Positions 1 through 12,978 of a stretch of DNA of 64,000 nt are shown piece by piece; the first letter of the stretch is position 1, and the number at the start of each line of letters is the position of its first letter. Both the position numbers and the translations under genes were made by a program. The DNA lies in the NCBI RefSeq assembly GCF_024343775.1, contig NZ_RJUF01000185.1, positions 1 to 64,000 of the forward strand, read 5' to 3'. The notes under the pieces are model-generated. The model made no database searches and was not told the DNA's origin. It saw only the letters and a list, made by a program, of their open reading frames with translations. Source of the stretch: Lacihabitans soyangensis (GTDB lineage: Bacteria > Bacteroidota > Bacteroidia > Cytophagales > Spirosomataceae).

Positions 1-21
1 AAAAATTCAGAGAAAGGCTAA

Positions 22-3000
22 ATGAGCAAAATTACAGACGTTTTAAAAGAAAGAATTTTAGTTTTAGATGGTGCCATGGGTACCATGATTCAACGATATA
101 AACTTACAGATGAAGATTACAGAGGAGAAAGATTCAAGGACTTTCCACACGATATAAAAGGCAACAATGATTTGCTTTCGATTACTCGTCCAGACGTAAT
201 CTTGGCCATACACAAAGAATATTTAGATGCTGGGGCAGATATCATCGAAACCAATACTTTCAGCGGAACTACAGTGGCCATGGCCGACTACCACATGGAG
301 GATTTGGTATATGAAATCAACTTTGAAGGTGCAAAAGTGGCACGACAAGCCGCTGACGAGTACACAAAAGTCAATCCGGCCAAACCAAGATTTGTTGCTG
401 GTTCCATGGGTCCAACTACGAAAATGGCTTCTCTTTCTCCAGATGTGAACAACCCAGGCTTTAGAGCTATCACTTTTGATGAACTGTTGATAGCATTCAA
501 GGAGCAAGTAAATGCCCTCATTGACGGTGGAGTGGATTTGTTATTGATAGAAACCGTAACAGATACATTAAACTGCAAGGCAGCCATTTATGCTGCCACA
601 GAGGTAATTGATGAGCGAAAACTCATCGATCCGAGTTTCGAAATGCCTATAATGGTATCAGGAACCATCACCGATCAATCTGGACGCACACTTACAGGAC
701 AAACCTCCGAAGCTTTTTACAATTCGGTATCGCATGGAAACCTCATGTCTATCGGTCTAAACTGTGCCTTGGGTGCAAGGGCCATGAAACCCTATTTGGC
801 GGAACTATCACGAGTAGCCGATTGTATGGTGAGTGTTTATCCAAATGCTGGGTTGCCCAACGAAATGGGCCAATACGACGAATCACCGGCTTATATGGCC
901 GAGCAAGTTCGCGAATTCTTAGAAGAAGGATATGTAAACATTTTGGGTGGATGCTGCGGTACAACACCAGATCACATCAGAGAATTTGCAAAAATAGCGG
1001 GTGAATATGTTCCAAGGCAACCTAAAACCATTGAACCTCATTTGAGATTAAGTGGCTTGGAACCAATGACTTTAACCAAAGAACTTGGTTTTGTAAACGT
1101 AGGTGAAAGAACCAACGTCACGGGATCCAAGAAATTCCTGAGATTGATAAAAAATAGACAGTTTGAAGAAGCACTCTCGGTAGCACAAGACCAAGTAGAA
1201 GGTGGGGCAAACGTGATAGACATCAATATGGACGAGGGTATGTTGGACGGGATAGAGTCTATGACGACCTTCTTGAACCTCATTGCCTCCGAGCCCGAGA
1301 TTTCGAAAGTACCTATCATGGTTGACTCTTCAAAATGGGAGATTATTGAGGCTGGTTTGAAATGTGTTCAAGGTAAAGGGGTTGTAAACTCCATTTCACT
1401 TAAAGCTGGTGAAGAAGAATTTATCCGTCAGGCAAACATCGTTAGAAAATTCGGAGCAGCTGTAATCGTCATGGCTTTTGATGAAGCAGGACAAGCGGAT
1501 ACTACCGCCAGAAGGATTGAAATAGCCAAACGCTCTTACGATATTTTGGTAGAAAAAGTAAACTTTCCACCGCAAGATATCATTTTTGACCTAAATATTT
1601 TCCCAGTTGCGACTGGTATTGAAGAACACAAAATCAACGCGATTTCATTCTTTGAAGGCACAAAATGGGTGAAAGAAAACCTTCCTCATGCACACATCAG
1701 TGGGGGTGTAAGCAATGTATCTTTCTCTTTCCGTGGAAATGATAAGGTAAGAGAGGCCATTCATTCTGCTTTTCTGTACCACGCCACGCAGGCAGGAATG
1801 GACATGGGAATCGTAAACCCAAGTATGTTAGAAGTTTACGACGACATTCCGAAGGACCTTTTGGAGGCAGTTGAAGATGTACTTCTGAACAGAAAAGAAG
1901 ACGCAACAGAGCGTCTCTTAGATATGGCTGAGAGCCTTAAAGGCAGCAGCAAAGAAACCGAAACAGTAGCCCAGGAATGGAGAAGTTATCCACTCGAAAA
2001 GCGTATTGAACATGCTTTGGTTAAAGGTATTATCGAATTCATTGACGAAGACATGCAAGAGTCTTTGGAAAAATATCCCGTGCCTTTGCATATTATCGAA
2101 GGTCCTCTGATGGACGGCATGAACGTGGTTGGGGATTTGTTTGGTTCTGGAAAAATGTTTCTCCCACAAGTGGTTAAATCGGCGAGGGTGATGAAAAAAG
2201 CTGTCGCCTATCTCCTACCAGCTCTTGAAGCCGAAAAACTAAAAAGTGGCGACTTGAGTACAAACAACGGAAAAGTATTGCTCGCCACGGTGAAAGGCGA
2301 TGTGCATGATATTGGAAAAAACATTGTGGGGGTAGTACTTGCCTGCAACAATTACGAAATTATTGATATCGGGGTGATGGTTCCGGCAGAGAAAATTCTT
2401 GAGGCTGCCGTCGAACACAATGTTGATGCCATCGGTTTGAGTGGTTTGATAACACCGTCGCTTGACGAAATGGTGTATATGGCCAAAGAAATGGAGAAAA
2501 GGGGAATGAAAATTCCACTACTCATCGGAGGTGCAACCACCTCAAGAGTACATACGGCTGTTAAAATCGACCCTTACTATTCTGGGCCAGTTGTACATGT
2601 TTTGGATGCTTCCAAGTCAGTTCCCGTAGTGAGTAATTTGTTGAGCAAGGAACTTTCAGAGAATTACGTTAGAGAGGTTAAGGCTGATTATGAGCGTTTT
2701 AGAGGAGATTATGAAAGTCGTCAAACCGCCAAAGCTTACATCAGAATCTCGGAAGCCCGCCAGAATAAACTGAAAATAGACTGGGAAAATACCCAAATCA
2801 CCAAGCCTAAATTCCTTGGAACCAAGGTTTTTGAAAACTACAGCTTGAAAGAAATTGCAGAATTTATAGACTGGACGCCATTCTTCCAATCTTGGGATTT
2901 GCATGGACACTACCCAAAAATATTGAAGGACGAAGTAGTTGGTATTGAAGCTCAAAAACTCTACGACGACGCCCAGGTGATGCTGAAACAAATCATCTCC

Positions 3001-3777
3001 GAAAAATGGCTAAAAGCCAATGGTGTGGTAGGTTTCTGGCCGAGTAATGTTGAAAACGACGATACTCAAATTATCTATGGATTTGAAAAACAAGATGAAG
3101 GGCATACAAGTTCGTGTTCAAATCTAGCCCACGACCATACGGTTTACAAAGCAAATACACAGCAAACTTTGGCGAAATTTCAACATCTAAGACAGCAAGG
3201 TAAAAAAGGAGAAGGAGTACCGAATATTTCTCTAGCCGACTTTATAGCTCCAGTTTCAGTAGGAAAAACTGACTATTTTGGAGGATTTGCGGTAGGTATT
3301 TTTGGAGCTGAAGACCGTGCAAAAGCCTTCGAGGCTAATCATGATGATTACAATTCTATCATGCTGAAAGTATTGGCGGATAGGTTTGCCGAAGCATTTA
3401 CCGAACTTTTACACAAAAAGGTAAGAACAGATCTTTGGGGCTATGCCAACGCAGAAAGTCTTAACAATGAGGAAATTATAAAAGAAAAATATCAAGGTAT
3501 TAGACCAGCCCCAGGATATCCTGCTTGTCCCGACCATACCCTGAAAACCGATTTATTTAAGCTTTTGGATGTAGAAAATACAATTGGCGTCACACTAACC
3601 GAAAGCCTTGCCATGTGGCCAGCCTCAGCTGTTAGTGGTTTTTACTATTCGCACCCACAGTCCAAGTATTTCGGATTAGGAAAAATAGAAAAAGACCAAG
3701 TGGAAGACTATACCAAAAAACGCGGAATAGCGATTGAAGAGGCCGAAAGGTGGCTAAGTCCTGCCTTGAATTATTGA
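22..3777 (+). CDS. metH: Cobalamin-dependent methionine synthase
   Basis: Transfers the methyl group of 5-methyltetrahydrofolate to homocysteine through enzyme-bound cobalamin, in the cytoplasm. All four MetH modules are visible in 1251 residues (E. coli has 1227). The homocysteine domain ends in the zinc motif [10 protein letters not shown] near residue 310. The pterin domain follows, starting around [11 protein letters not shown]. The cobalamin cap and Rossmann domain carry DVHDIGKN, with D760, H762 and G765 as the base-off DxHxxG signature. The C-terminal reactivation domain carries [13 protein letters not shown] near residue 1165. The start follows AGAAAGG. The 21 bases before it read K-N-S-E-K-G-stop in frame, which could be the tail of an upstream gene outside the window. 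A hairpin terminator follows. Identification is secure. Confidence 0.98.
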   Translation: MSKITDVLKERILVLDGAMGTMIQRYKLTDEDYRGERFKDFPHDIKGNNDLLSITRPDVILAIHKEYLDAGADIIETNTFSGTTVAMADYHMEDLVYEINFEGAKVARQAADEYTKVNPAKPRFVAGSMGPTTKMASLSPDVNNPGFRAITFDELLIAFKEQVNALIDGGVDLLLIETVTDTLNCKAAIYAATEVIDERKLIDPSFEMPIMVSGTITDQSGRTLTGQTSEAFYNSVSHGNLMSIGLNCALGARAMKPYLAELSRVADCMVSVYPNAGLPNEMGQYDESPAYMAEQVREFLEEGYVNILGGCCGTTPDHIREFAKIAGEYVPRQPKTIEPHLRLSGLEPMTLTKELGFVNVGERTNVTGSKKFLRLIKNRQFEEALSVAQDQVEGGANVIDINMDEGMLDGIESMTTFLNLIASEPEISKVPIMVDSSKWEIIEAGLKCVQGKGVVNSISLKAGEEEFIRQANIVRKFGAAVIVMAFDEAGQADTTARRIEIAKRSYDILVEKVNFPPQDIIFDLNIFPVATGIEEHKINAISFFEGTKWVKENLPHAHISGGVSNVSFSFRGNDKVREAIHSAFLYHATQAGMDMGIVNPSMLEVYDDIPKDLLEAVEDVLLNRKEDATERLLDMAESLKGSSKETETVAQEWRSYPLEKRIEHALVKGIIEFIDEDMQESLEKYPVPLHIIEGPLMDGMNVVGDLFGSGKMFLPQVVKSARVMKKAVAYLLPALEAEKLKSGDLSTNNGKVLLATVKGDVHDIGKNIVGVVLACNNYEIIDIGVMVPAEKILEAAVEHNVDAIGLSGLITPSLDEMVYMAKEMEKRGMKIPLLIGGATTSRVHTAVKIDPYYSGPVVHVLDASKSVPVVSNLLSKELSENYVREVKADYERFRGDYESRQTAKAYIRISEARQNKLKIDWENTQITKPKFLGTKVFENYSLKEIAEFIDWTPFFQSWDLHGHYPKILKDEVVGIEAQKLYDDAQVMLKQIISEKWLKANGVVGFWPSNVENDDTQIIYGFEKQDEGHTSSCSNLAHDHTVYKANTQQTLAKFQHLRQQGKKGEGVPNISLADFIAPVSVGKTDYFGGFAVGIFGAEDRAKAFEANHDDYNSIMLKVLADRFAEAFTELLHKKVRTDLWGYANAESLNNEEIIKEKYQGIRPAPGYPACPDHTLKTDLFKLLDVENTIGVTLTESLAMWPASAVSGFYYSHPQSKYFGLGKIEKDQVEDYTKKRGIAIEEAERWLSPALNY

Positions 3778-3841
3778 GTTTGGAGCCTATTTTCGAACAC
3801 AGATGACACAAATCTGACTGATTTTCACAGATTATATTTAG

Positions 3842-3870
3842 AAAAGCCCTGAGTGATTGGGGCTTTTTTT
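3842..3870 (+). terminator. Intrinsic terminator after metH
   Basis: AAAAGCCC pairs with GGGCTTTT around a 10-nt loop and runs into seven T residues, 65 bp after the metH stop. This is a classical rho-independent terminator. Confidence 0.8.
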
Positions 3871-3987
3871 ATTAGGTTTATTTCCAAATTTTATTTTCTT
3901 TTTTAGATTTTTTTATGATTTTAAAACAAAAAATTCACTTTTCCACTAACTTACATTCACATTTATTTCAACCAAAAAAACAAAAAC

Positions 3988-4617
3988 ATGAAAAAAACTA
4001 TTTCAATGGCCACATTGGCTGTTATTTTAACCGTTTTAATGGGCTTTCTAGCAAAAAAGCCGAAATGGGTTTCTTTATTTGATGGTAAAACCCTAAATGG
4101 CTGGAAAGTTGGAGAAAATGCCGCTTCTTTTAAAGTAGAAGATGGTGCAATAGTAGTCAATGGACCTGTAGGCCATTTGTTTTATGATGGTGCCGTAGGC
4201 AATCATGATTTCAAAAATTTTGAGTTTAAGGCAAAAGTAATGACTATGCCAGGCTCCAACTCTGGGTTATATTTCCATACCAAATATCAGGAGAAAAGCT
4301 GGCCCTCAAAGGGTTACGAAGTACAAGTAAACAATTCACACACCGACTGGAAACGCACCGCAAGCCTCTATGATATTAAAGATGTGAAAGAAACCTACGT
4401 CACTGATAATGTGTGGTATACGGAGACCATCATTGTACAAGGTAAGCGAATCATTACCAAAATAAACGATAAAGTAGTAGTAGATTATACCGAACCTGAC
4501 AAAATTGACCAATCAAAAGGTAGAAAACTGAGCAGTGGAACCTTTGCCATTCAAGCTCACGATCCCAAAAGCAAGGTTTATATAAAAGACATCATGGTAA
4601 AGATTTTGCCAGATTGA
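3988..4617 (+). CDS. DUF1080 (3-keto-disaccharide hydrolase-like) secreted protein
   Basis: The 209-residue protein has an N-terminal hydrophobic segment (about residues 4-22). The family opening WVSLFDGKTLNGWKVG follows directly, then a single concanavalin-like beta-sandwich ending in FAIQAHDPKSKVYIKDIMVKIL. DUF1080 proteins are abundant in Bacteroidota and Planctomycetes. Some act on 3-keto-glycosides, but for most the substrate is unknown. It is monocistronic here, closed by a bidirectional hairpin shared with the convergent lipoprotein gene. Family assignment is strong; enzymatic role is inferred. Confidence 0.88.
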   Translation: MKKTISMATLAVILTVLMGFLAKKPKWVSLFDGKTLNGWKVGENAASFKVEDGAIVVNGPVGHLFYDGAVGNHDFKNFEFKAKVMTMPGSNSGLYFHTKYQEKSWPSKGYEVQVNNSHTDWKRTASLYDIKDVKETYVTDNVWYTETIIVQGKRIITKINDKVVVDYTEPDKIDQSKGRKLSSGTFAIQAHDPKSKVYIKDIMVKILPD

Positions 4618-4626
4618 AACAAAAAA

Positions 4627-4657
4627 AGACTCTTCGATTAATATTCTCGAAGAGTCT
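4627..4657. terminator. Bidirectional terminator between convergent genes
   Basis: A perfect 11-bp inverted repeat (AGACTCTTCGA / TCGAAGAGTCT) has a 9-nt loop. It is flanked by an A-run on the left (a T-run on the minus strand) and a CTTTCTTTT tract on the right. It can therefore end both the DUF1080 gene and the minus-strand lipoprotein gene. Confidence 0.85.
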
Positions 4658-4682
4658 CTTTCTTTTAAGTTATAGTCTAGAC

Positions 4683-5096
4683 TTATTTTTCTTTTTTATC
4701 TAAAATTGCTCCAACACCCAAACCAACTGCTGCACCTGTGGCACCTCCAACCAATGCACCTTTGCCTCTTTTTTTAGAAACAACCGCTCCAGCCACCGCA
4801 CCTGATGTAGCACCGATAATCACCCCTTTTTTCTTATTCGACCATTTCTTTTTTGCTGGTTTCGATTCGACCGAATTATTGTTACCAGTGCTGTTTCCGC
4901 CAGATGACACAACTGCTGCTTGTTCTTGTTTTGCCTCTTCTTTTTCTACCGTCGATGTTTGATTTTCGGCATTAATAGAATCAGCATTTATAGTAGGTGT
5001 GGCTATTTCAACGGCTGCTGTTTTGGTTTCTTTTTTCGGATTGGTACAATTTGCAAATATCACACTGACCGTTAAAAATAATGCTAGTTTTTTCAT
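4683..5096 (-). CDS. Glycine-zipper lipoprotein
   Basis: The 137-residue protein begins with a lipoprotein signal (lipobox ending at C17). A low-complexity linker rich in Ser, Thr, Glu, Ala and Gln follows (about residues 20-75), then a basic stretch KKKWSNKKK. A C-terminal glycine zipper (about residues 88-130) has repeated GA/GG steps such as GAVAGAVV and GGATGAAVGLGVGAI. Such YMGG/glycine-zipper tails insert into or associate with membranes. It is likely an envelope lipoprotein of unknown role. Confidence 0.75.
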   Translation of the reverse strand: MKKLALFLTVSVIFANCTNPKKETKTAAVEIATPTINADSINAENQTSTVEKEEAKQEQAAVVSSGGNSTGNNNSVESKPAKKKWSNKKKGVIIGATSGAVAGAVVSKKRGKGALVGGATGAAVGLGVGAILDKKEK

Positions 5097-5518
5097 GATG
5101 GTAATTTGTTTAGTGATTTAAAATATTACTACTTTTCTGGGCAAATACGCCACATTCTATTTTTCCTCAATGGGAGAAATATTCGAATTATCTACGCAAA
5201 AATAAGCACTTAGGCCCAACAAATTATCACCCTAAAAAATAGTCTTAAAATATAAAAATCACTTTTAAGCCAAATTTAATACCTTAAAAAATATCATAAA
5301 TACCTAAAAAACAATGACTTCTGAATAGAAATCCAATACTTCTTAAAACAAACATTGAGAAATTACAAAGCGAAATTTTAAGGGAAATTTAATTAAGATC
5401 CTTCTTATTTTAAGGTCTGTTTAATAGGACAAGGCTCTCTTCCGTTTTTTTGGTAAATTCTCAGACTGAGGAATCCATTCTTTATTGAAATCTTTTACTT
5501 GATATAATTAATTGACCG
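5097..5518. other. AT-rich intergenic stretch
   Basis: Very AT-rich spacer between the lipoprotein start and the katG terminator. It must hold the lipoprotein promoter, but I see no convincing ORF, RNA gene or repeat in it. Confidence 0.5.
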
Positions 5519-5548
5519 AAAAAAAAAGTGGCCTAGAGACTAGACCAC
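5519..5548 (-). terminator. Intrinsic terminator after katG
   Basis: Read on the minus strand, GTGGTCTAG pairs with CTAGGCCAC (9 bp, one G-T wobble) around a 3-nt loop and runs into nine T residues, 29 bp after the katG stop. Confidence 0.88.
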
Positions 5549-5577
5549 CTAATGAAACATATAAATCTTAATAAAAA

Positions 5578-7974
<2,397 letters not shown>

Positions 7975-8913
7975 ATGACCATAACGCAGTTAGGATATAT
8001 TCTTGCACTTGAAAAGCACCAAAGTTTTGTAGAAGCCTCGAATTTTTGTAATATTTCTCAGCCGGCATTGAGTATGCAGGTCAAGAAATTGGAGGAGCAA
8101 TTGGGTGTTGAAATATTCGACCGAACCAGCACACCCATCAAAATAACCAGCATCGGACAAGAGGTTATCAACCAAGCCAAACACGTTTTTAAAGAATATA
8201 AACAGGTTTTCGAAATCATTTCGGAATACAAAGATGCCATTAATGGAACATTAAAACTGGGTATTATCCCAACCGTTTCGCCATATTTGTTACCTCTTTT
8301 TTTGAAGAGTTTCGAAGAGAAATACCCAACTTTGAATATTGAAATAGAAGAACTTACTACTCAAAACATCGAGGAAAAACTTCGAAACGGAAGCTTGGAC
8401 ATGGGTATTTTGGCCACTCCTCTTCATCAAAGCGATTTGATGGAGGAACATTTATATTACGAGGAATTGGTAGCTTATGTTTCAAAGGAAAATATGCTTT
8501 ACTCCAAAAACTATATTTTAAGTAAAGAACTAGACCTTAACCAACTTTGGTTGCTCGAAGAGGGACATTGTTTGAGAAATCAGATAGAGAATTTCTGCGA
8601 ACTCAAGCAAAAACAAAACAAAAACTCACAGTTGAAACTAAAAACTGGAAGCCTAGAAACGGTAATAAAACTTGCGGACAATTACGCGGGAATGACGCTT
8701 TTACCAGAATTGGTCATTCATGATTGGCCGGAAGAGCAGTTAAACCACATTAGACATTTCTCTGGAGAAAAACCGATGAGAGAAATTAGCATCATTACCG
8801 AGAAGACCTATAAAAGAAATGCCATCCTGCAGGCCTTGAAATCTGAAATCTTTCTTCATTTACCAAAAAAAATAATCGAAAACACTTCCCGAAGCCCATT
8901 GAAAATCAATTAA
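7975..8913 (+). CDS. oxyR: Hydrogen-peroxide sensor OxyR (LysR family)
   Basis: LysR-type activator of peroxide-defence genes. The winged HTH occupies about residues 1-60 (SFVEASNFCNISQPALSMQ), followed by the linker helix and a two-lobed effector domain. The redox cysteines fall at C199 (EEGHCLRNQ) and C208 (NFCELK), the same numbers and spacing as E. coli OxyR, so thiol-disulfide sensing is expected. It is divergent from katG, its likely main target. Its last four bases (TTAA) overlap the stop of the convergent DUF1501 gene, so there is no room for a separate terminator. Confidence 0.95.
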   Translation: MTITQLGYILALEKHQSFVEASNFCNISQPALSMQVKKLEEQLGVEIFDRTSTPIKITSIGQEVINQAKHVFKEYKQVFEIISEYKDAINGTLKLGIIPTVSPYLLPLFLKSFEEKYPTLNIEIEELTTQNIEEKLRNGSLDMGILATPLHQSDLMEEHLYYEELVAYVSKENMLYSKNYILSKELDLNQLWLLEEGHCLRNQIENFCELKQKQNKNSQLKLKTGSLETVIKLADNYAGMTLLPELVIHDWPEEQLNHIRHFSGEKPMREISIITEKTYKRNAILQALKSEIFLHLPKKIIENTSRSPLKIN

Positions 8914-10337
8914 GCTTTTTTCTCCAACAAATCCGTGGCCACTTTGCCTTTTCCATCAGGCGTAGTGTAAAATGGCCGTTTTTCTATTTCATAATTGGTA
9001 TCAGGAGAAATACCCAAAGCATGATAAATGGTTTGATGCACTTCAGCTATTTTTATAGGTTTTTCGATGGTTTTACATGGTCTTTCGTCAGCAGTTTTAC
9101 CAAAAACACTCCCTTTTTTTACGCCTCCACCAAACATCAACATAGAACACCCATCGGTGAAGTGTCGATGCATACCGTAGTTTTTGATGTCCTCTATCAC
9201 ATCGGGCTGATCTACTTGATCCAAAACCCTTAAATCAGGACGACCTTCCATGAGCATATCTCTACTAAATTCGCTGGCCAAAATCACTAAAGTTTTGTCC
9301 ATCCTTCCACTTTCATCCAAATCCTTAATTAGCTGAGCTATTGGAGCATCTATCATTTTTTTCATACCCACCAATCTCGTATGACCGTTTTCGTGTGTAT
9401 CCCAACCCTCAAAAGGAACATATTCGGTCGTAACTGTAATGTATCTCGCTCCTTGCTCAATCAATCTTTTGGCCATCAAACAGCCTAAACCAAACTTTCC
9501 GGTATTATAGATATCGTATTTCTCTTTCGGTTCTTGGCTTAGGTCGAAGGCCTTGGCCTCTGGTGAGTTTAAAAGAATGTATGCCTGCTCCATCGAACGT
9601 TTCAAGGATTCTTTTTGGTAATCGCTTCCAAACTCACCCATGGCCGATTCTTTCACGAGTTTTTCATACAATTGATTGCGACTTTCGAATCTCTTTTGCG
9701 ACATTCCCACAGGTGGTCGAACGCTGTCTAGTCCCTTGGTTGGGTCGGGAATCATGAATGGTCCGTACTCACTTCCTAAAAAACCTGCACTGTGAAAAGC
9801 CTTAAGTTCTTCACCCTCACCCACATCAAAACGCTGACCGATGTTGATGAACGGAGGAATTACCTCATTTTTAGGTCCTAATTCCTTGGCTATCCAAGAA
9901 CCCAAATGCGGAACGACTACTGATTGTGGCGGTTCATAGCAGGTGTGCCAGTTGTATTGATGACGGGTATGTAAAATATGTCCCAAATCGGCAGCCACAT
10001 AAGAGCGAATGACAGTTCCTTTGTTCAATATCTTGCCAATTGACTCTAAGCCTTCCGAAAAATGAACGCCATCTAAAGCTGTAGGCACAGACTTAAAGGT
10101 ACTCAAAACACTATCAGAACGCATTCCTTTGCTAAATGGCGTGTATTTTTTCGGGTCGAAGGTTTCGGTATGGGCCATTCCTCCAGCCATAAAAAGTACA
10201 ATAACTGCGTCTGCCGTGGCATTACTCTCGTTTTTCACACCACATGAAGTCAACAATTGGCTAATAGGACTACCAATGGCCATTGTGGCGATAGTAGCTG
10301 CACTTTGTTTAAGGAAATCTCTTCTGTTGTTATTCAT
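8910..10337 (-). CDS. DUF1501 protein with Tat-like signal
   Basis: The 475-residue protein starts with RRDFLKQSAATIATMAIG, a twin-arginine signal followed by a hydrophobic core. The mature part has the alkaline-phosphatase-like layout of DUF1501: IVLFMAGGMAHTETFDPK, TRHQYNWHTC, and a C-terminal LMFGGGVKKGSVFGKTAD. DUF1501 genes typically pair with PSD1 cytochrome genes in Planctomycetes and Bacteroidota, exactly as here: the PSD1 gene lies 72 bp upstream on the same strand. The substrate is unknown; a sulfatase or phosphatase relation is a fold inference only. Confidence 0.9.
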   Translation of the reverse strand: MNNNRRDFLKQSAATIATMAIGSPISQLLTSCGVKNESNATADAVIVLFMAGGMAHTETFDPKKYTPFSKGMRSDSVLSTFKSVPTALDGVHFSEGLESIGKILNKGTVIRSYVAADLGHILHTRHQYNWHTCYEPPQSVVVPHLGSWIAKELGPKNEVIPPFINIGQRFDVGEGEELKAFHSAGFLGSEYGPFMIPDPTKGLDSVRPPVGMSQKRFESRNQLYEKLVKESAMGEFGSDYQKESLKRSMEQAYILLNSPEAKAFDLSQEPKEKYDIYNTGKFGLGCLMAKRLIEQGARYITVTTEYVPFEGWDTHENGHTRLVGMKKMIDAPIAQLIKDLDESGRMDKTLVILASEFSRDMLMEGRPDLRVLDQVDQPDVIEDIKNYGMHRHFTDGCSMLMFGGGVKKGSVFGKTADERPCKTIEKPIKIAEVHQTIYHALGISPDTNYEIEKRPFYTTPDGKGKVATDLLEKKA

Positions 10338-10344
10338 ATTTTAT

Positions 10345-10385
10345 TTTTTCTCGCAAAGACGCCAAGTCGCCAAGAAACATAAACT
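10345..10385. repeat. Bacteroidota-type intergenic GACGCCAAG/GTCGCCAAG repeat
   Basis: The gap between the PSD1 and DUF1501 genes contains two near-identical units, AAGACGCCAAG and AAGTCGCCAAG. This wording recurs in intergenic DNA of many Bacteroidota genomes (from memory, not searched). Function unknown. Confidence 0.4.
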
Positions 10386-10409
10386 CACTAGTCCTTAAGC
10401 CATTTATTT

Positions 10410-12851
10410 TTAATAAATTAACTGAAACTCAGGTAAAAGCAAAACCGCCCAAAACAAGTCTTGAATTTGCTCAATACTTGGATTTTCATCCATGGCAGAT
10501 TGAGCGGTTTTCATTTCTGAATTGTTTGGAAGCCGGCCCAAGGCTTTGCTGAATAATACTCTTATGATTACATCTCGAGTTTTAAACTGAGCCTTCCAAT
10601 ATTTAGCTCCTCTTGCCAGAACATTCGTTAATCTTTCGCCATTGGTCAACTCCAAGGCTTGCAATAAGCTGGCTTGGCTATCTCTGCTCGTGGAAACCAC
10701 TTCCCTATTTGGTCTACCCAAGGCCGTCAAAAAAGCATTATTAGCCACCAAAGAGGCCCTTGCAAAAGCAGGTTTTAGAATATTGGGCTTTGTACCAGTG
10801 TATTTCAAATCTTTTATTGTAAAAATTGGTGTAATAATCTGACTAACAGCATCAGAAAACTGCTCCGCAGATAATCTCCTGCGGGCCATAGCTCTGAAGG
10901 TATAAGAATTGTCGTAGAGGAGATTCGTACTTTTTACACCCTCTGAAGGCATTTGGTAAATCTTGGAAGTAGCAATGAGGTAAATCAGCTCCTTGACGTC
11001 GTAATTTTTCTCTACAAAATCTGAAGCCAGCCAATCCAATAAATCCTGCGACCAAGGTTCATTGTCCATTTCGTCGGGAGACTCCACAATACCTCTACCC
11101 ATCATTTGCTTCCAAATTCTATTCACCACAGTCCTGTAAATTCTACCATTTTCAGGTCTTACTAAAAGATTAGCCATTTGCTCCATTTTTTTCGCCCTAG
11201 AAGCTGTAGAATCTATATTTCCGAAATTCTGCCAAAGAAGCCGTGTATCAGCAAACTTGCCTGTTGGTTTGTCACAGCGGTTAATTTCTAGCCGTTCTTC
11301 TGCAAAAATATTGGCAAAAGCATACGCATCCTCAAGTTTCCAATCGCTGATGAAGCTATCATGACATGAGGCACATTTAAGATTTAATCCCAAAATCACC
11401 TGACCCACATTTTGAGCCGCCTGCATTTCTACCCGCTGACTGGCATTGATAGTTCCCCGCCATTGAATACCCTCTACAAAGCCCTTAGAAGGTTCTTTCG
11501 GCGAGAGCAATTCCTTGGCAAACTGGTCATATGGTTTATTTTGCTTTATAGACGTATATAGCCAGTCCGTGATATTGTAACGGCCGTTGGTGATATAGCC
11601 AGGACCTGTGTAATCGTTCCTGAGTGCATCGTTCCAAAAAGTTAACCAATGTTGTGTGTATTCCTCATCTTGTGCCAAAAGTTGCTTTATCAAGGAAGCT
11701 CTTTTGTTCGGATTTTGATCTTTGGAGAAAGCAATAATTTGAGATGCTGTGGGCAAAAGCCCAACGATATCCAAATAAGCCCTTTTCAAAAAAATCCGAT
11801 CATCTACTTTTGGTTTCCACTCAATTCGGTTTTGTTTAAAATATTCATTCACCCATAAATCAATCGGATTTTTCAAATCGCCGGTTGGAGTCGGCAAAAT
11901 GGGTTTTCGGGGTTCCATTTTGGCCACTCTGAATAACCTAGGTTGTAACGAGCCCTCAGGCCATGGAGCTCCTTTTTCTATCCAAAAAATAATCAGTGCT
12001 ATTTCATCCTCATTCAATGCTTTACCTTTGGTAGGCATAGCATCTTTATGGTTTCTAGGGAGTTTTATTCTACGAACCAATTCACTGTTTTCAGGCTCGC
12101 CTCTCACAATTACTTTTCCGTGTTTTCCAACCTCAAAAGCAAATTCCTTCTGATCTAATCTGAGTTTACCCTCTTGTTTGTTAGAGCTATGGCATTTGTA
12201 ACAATTATGTGCAAATATTGCTCTCACTTCACCTACCAATTTTATCTGATTTTCAATGGAAAGGCTATCTGTATTCATACTCAAAAGACTACTTTTATCA
12301 GAGGTTGCCTTTGGTTCTGAAAAACTAAAGTAATCATCCCCATGTGTAAGTGAGCCACCATAATGCCCAGTAAAAATGACAGCAAGAGAAGTGGCAAACA
12401 ATGAAAACCTGTAAACGGAAATCTTGGAGTTTTGTTTCTTTTTCAACACCAACCAATGAAGCCCCAGAGTTATCAAACTCAAAATCGCGGTGCTAAAGCC
12501 TCCCCACTGATGCAAGTCTAGGGTATCGCCCGAAATTTCCTCATTTTGAGCTAAAACATATCCAAAAATAGCTGAGAATACAGCTGAAATACCTCCAATA
12601 ATTATGGCCAAATGGATTGACGGTCGATACTTTGAGTTAAAGTTTTTGAAAGAAAAAACCTCTAAAAGAGTTGCCAACAGCAATATGGCAATCGGGAAAT
12701 GAACCAACACAATGTGGAATCTACCAATGAATTGCATAAAGTCAAATCCACCTTCTACTTGAGCCACATCCTGAGCTAAAGCCTGAGAATAAGCCAAACA
12801 AAAAAATAGAAAAGTACCCCCAAATTGGCCTCCAATGATTTTAGATGGCAT
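10410..12851 (-). CDS. PSD1/DUF1549-DUF1553 cytochrome c protein with N-terminal membrane domain
   Basis: The 813-residue protein has three parts. About residues 1-190 hold a signal-like segment and four or more hydrophobic helices around FHIVLVHFPIAILLLATLLEV, resembling the DUF2231-type membrane module. About residues 200-310 are a planctomycete-type cytochrome c domain with haem motif CYKCH (C217, C220, H221). Residues 330-813 are the DUF1549/DUF1553 (PSD1) region with a second CASCH motif (C493, C496, H497) and a tail ending LFWAVLLLPEFQLIY. It is probably membrane-anchored, facing the periplasm, and linked to an unknown oxidation together with the adjacent DUF1501 protein. Confidence 0.88.
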   Translation of the reverse strand: MPSKIIGGQFGGTFLFFCLAYSQALAQDVAQVEGGFDFMQFIGRFHIVLVHFPIAILLLATLLEVFSFKNFNSKYRPSIHLAIIIGGISAVFSAIFGYVLAQNEEISGDTLDLHQWGGFSTAILSLITLGLHWLVLKKKQNSKISVYRFSLFATSLAVIFTGHYGGSLTHGDDYFSFSEPKATSDKSSLLSMNTDSLSIENQIKLVGEVRAIFAHNCYKCHSSNKQEGKLRLDQKEFAFEVGKHGKVIVRGEPENSELVRRIKLPRNHKDAMPTKGKALNEDEIALIIFWIEKGAPWPEGSLQPRLFRVAKMEPRKPILPTPTGDLKNPIDLWVNEYFKQNRIEWKPKVDDRIFLKRAYLDIVGLLPTASQIIAFSKDQNPNKRASLIKQLLAQDEEYTQHWLTFWNDALRNDYTGPGYITNGRYNITDWLYTSIKQNKPYDQFAKELLSPKEPSKGFVEGIQWRGTINASQRVEMQAAQNVGQVILGLNLKCASCHDSFISDWKLEDAYAFANIFAEERLEINRCDKPTGKFADTRLLWQNFGNIDSTASRAKKMEQMANLLVRPENGRIYRTVVNRIWKQMMGRGIVESPDEMDNEPWSQDLLDWLASDFVEKNYDVKELIYLIATSKIYQMPSEGVKSTNLLYDNSYTFRAMARRRLSAEQFSDAVSQIITPIFTIKDLKYTGTKPNILKPAFARASLVANNAFLTALGRPNREVVSTSRDSQASLLQALELTNGERLTNVLARGAKYWKAQFKTRDVIIRVLFSKALGRLPNNSEMKTAQSAMDENPSIEQIQDLFWAVLLLPEFQLIY

Positions 12852-12978
12852 TAAATTGTATTTATAGGTTGAATAAAATTCTAACTTTCTATAGAAAGAA
12901 AGATTTCAACTACAATTTAGGTTTTTAAAATTTATTAAAAAATATTCGGTGGGATAATTTTGGCAAAAATTAGCCTAT

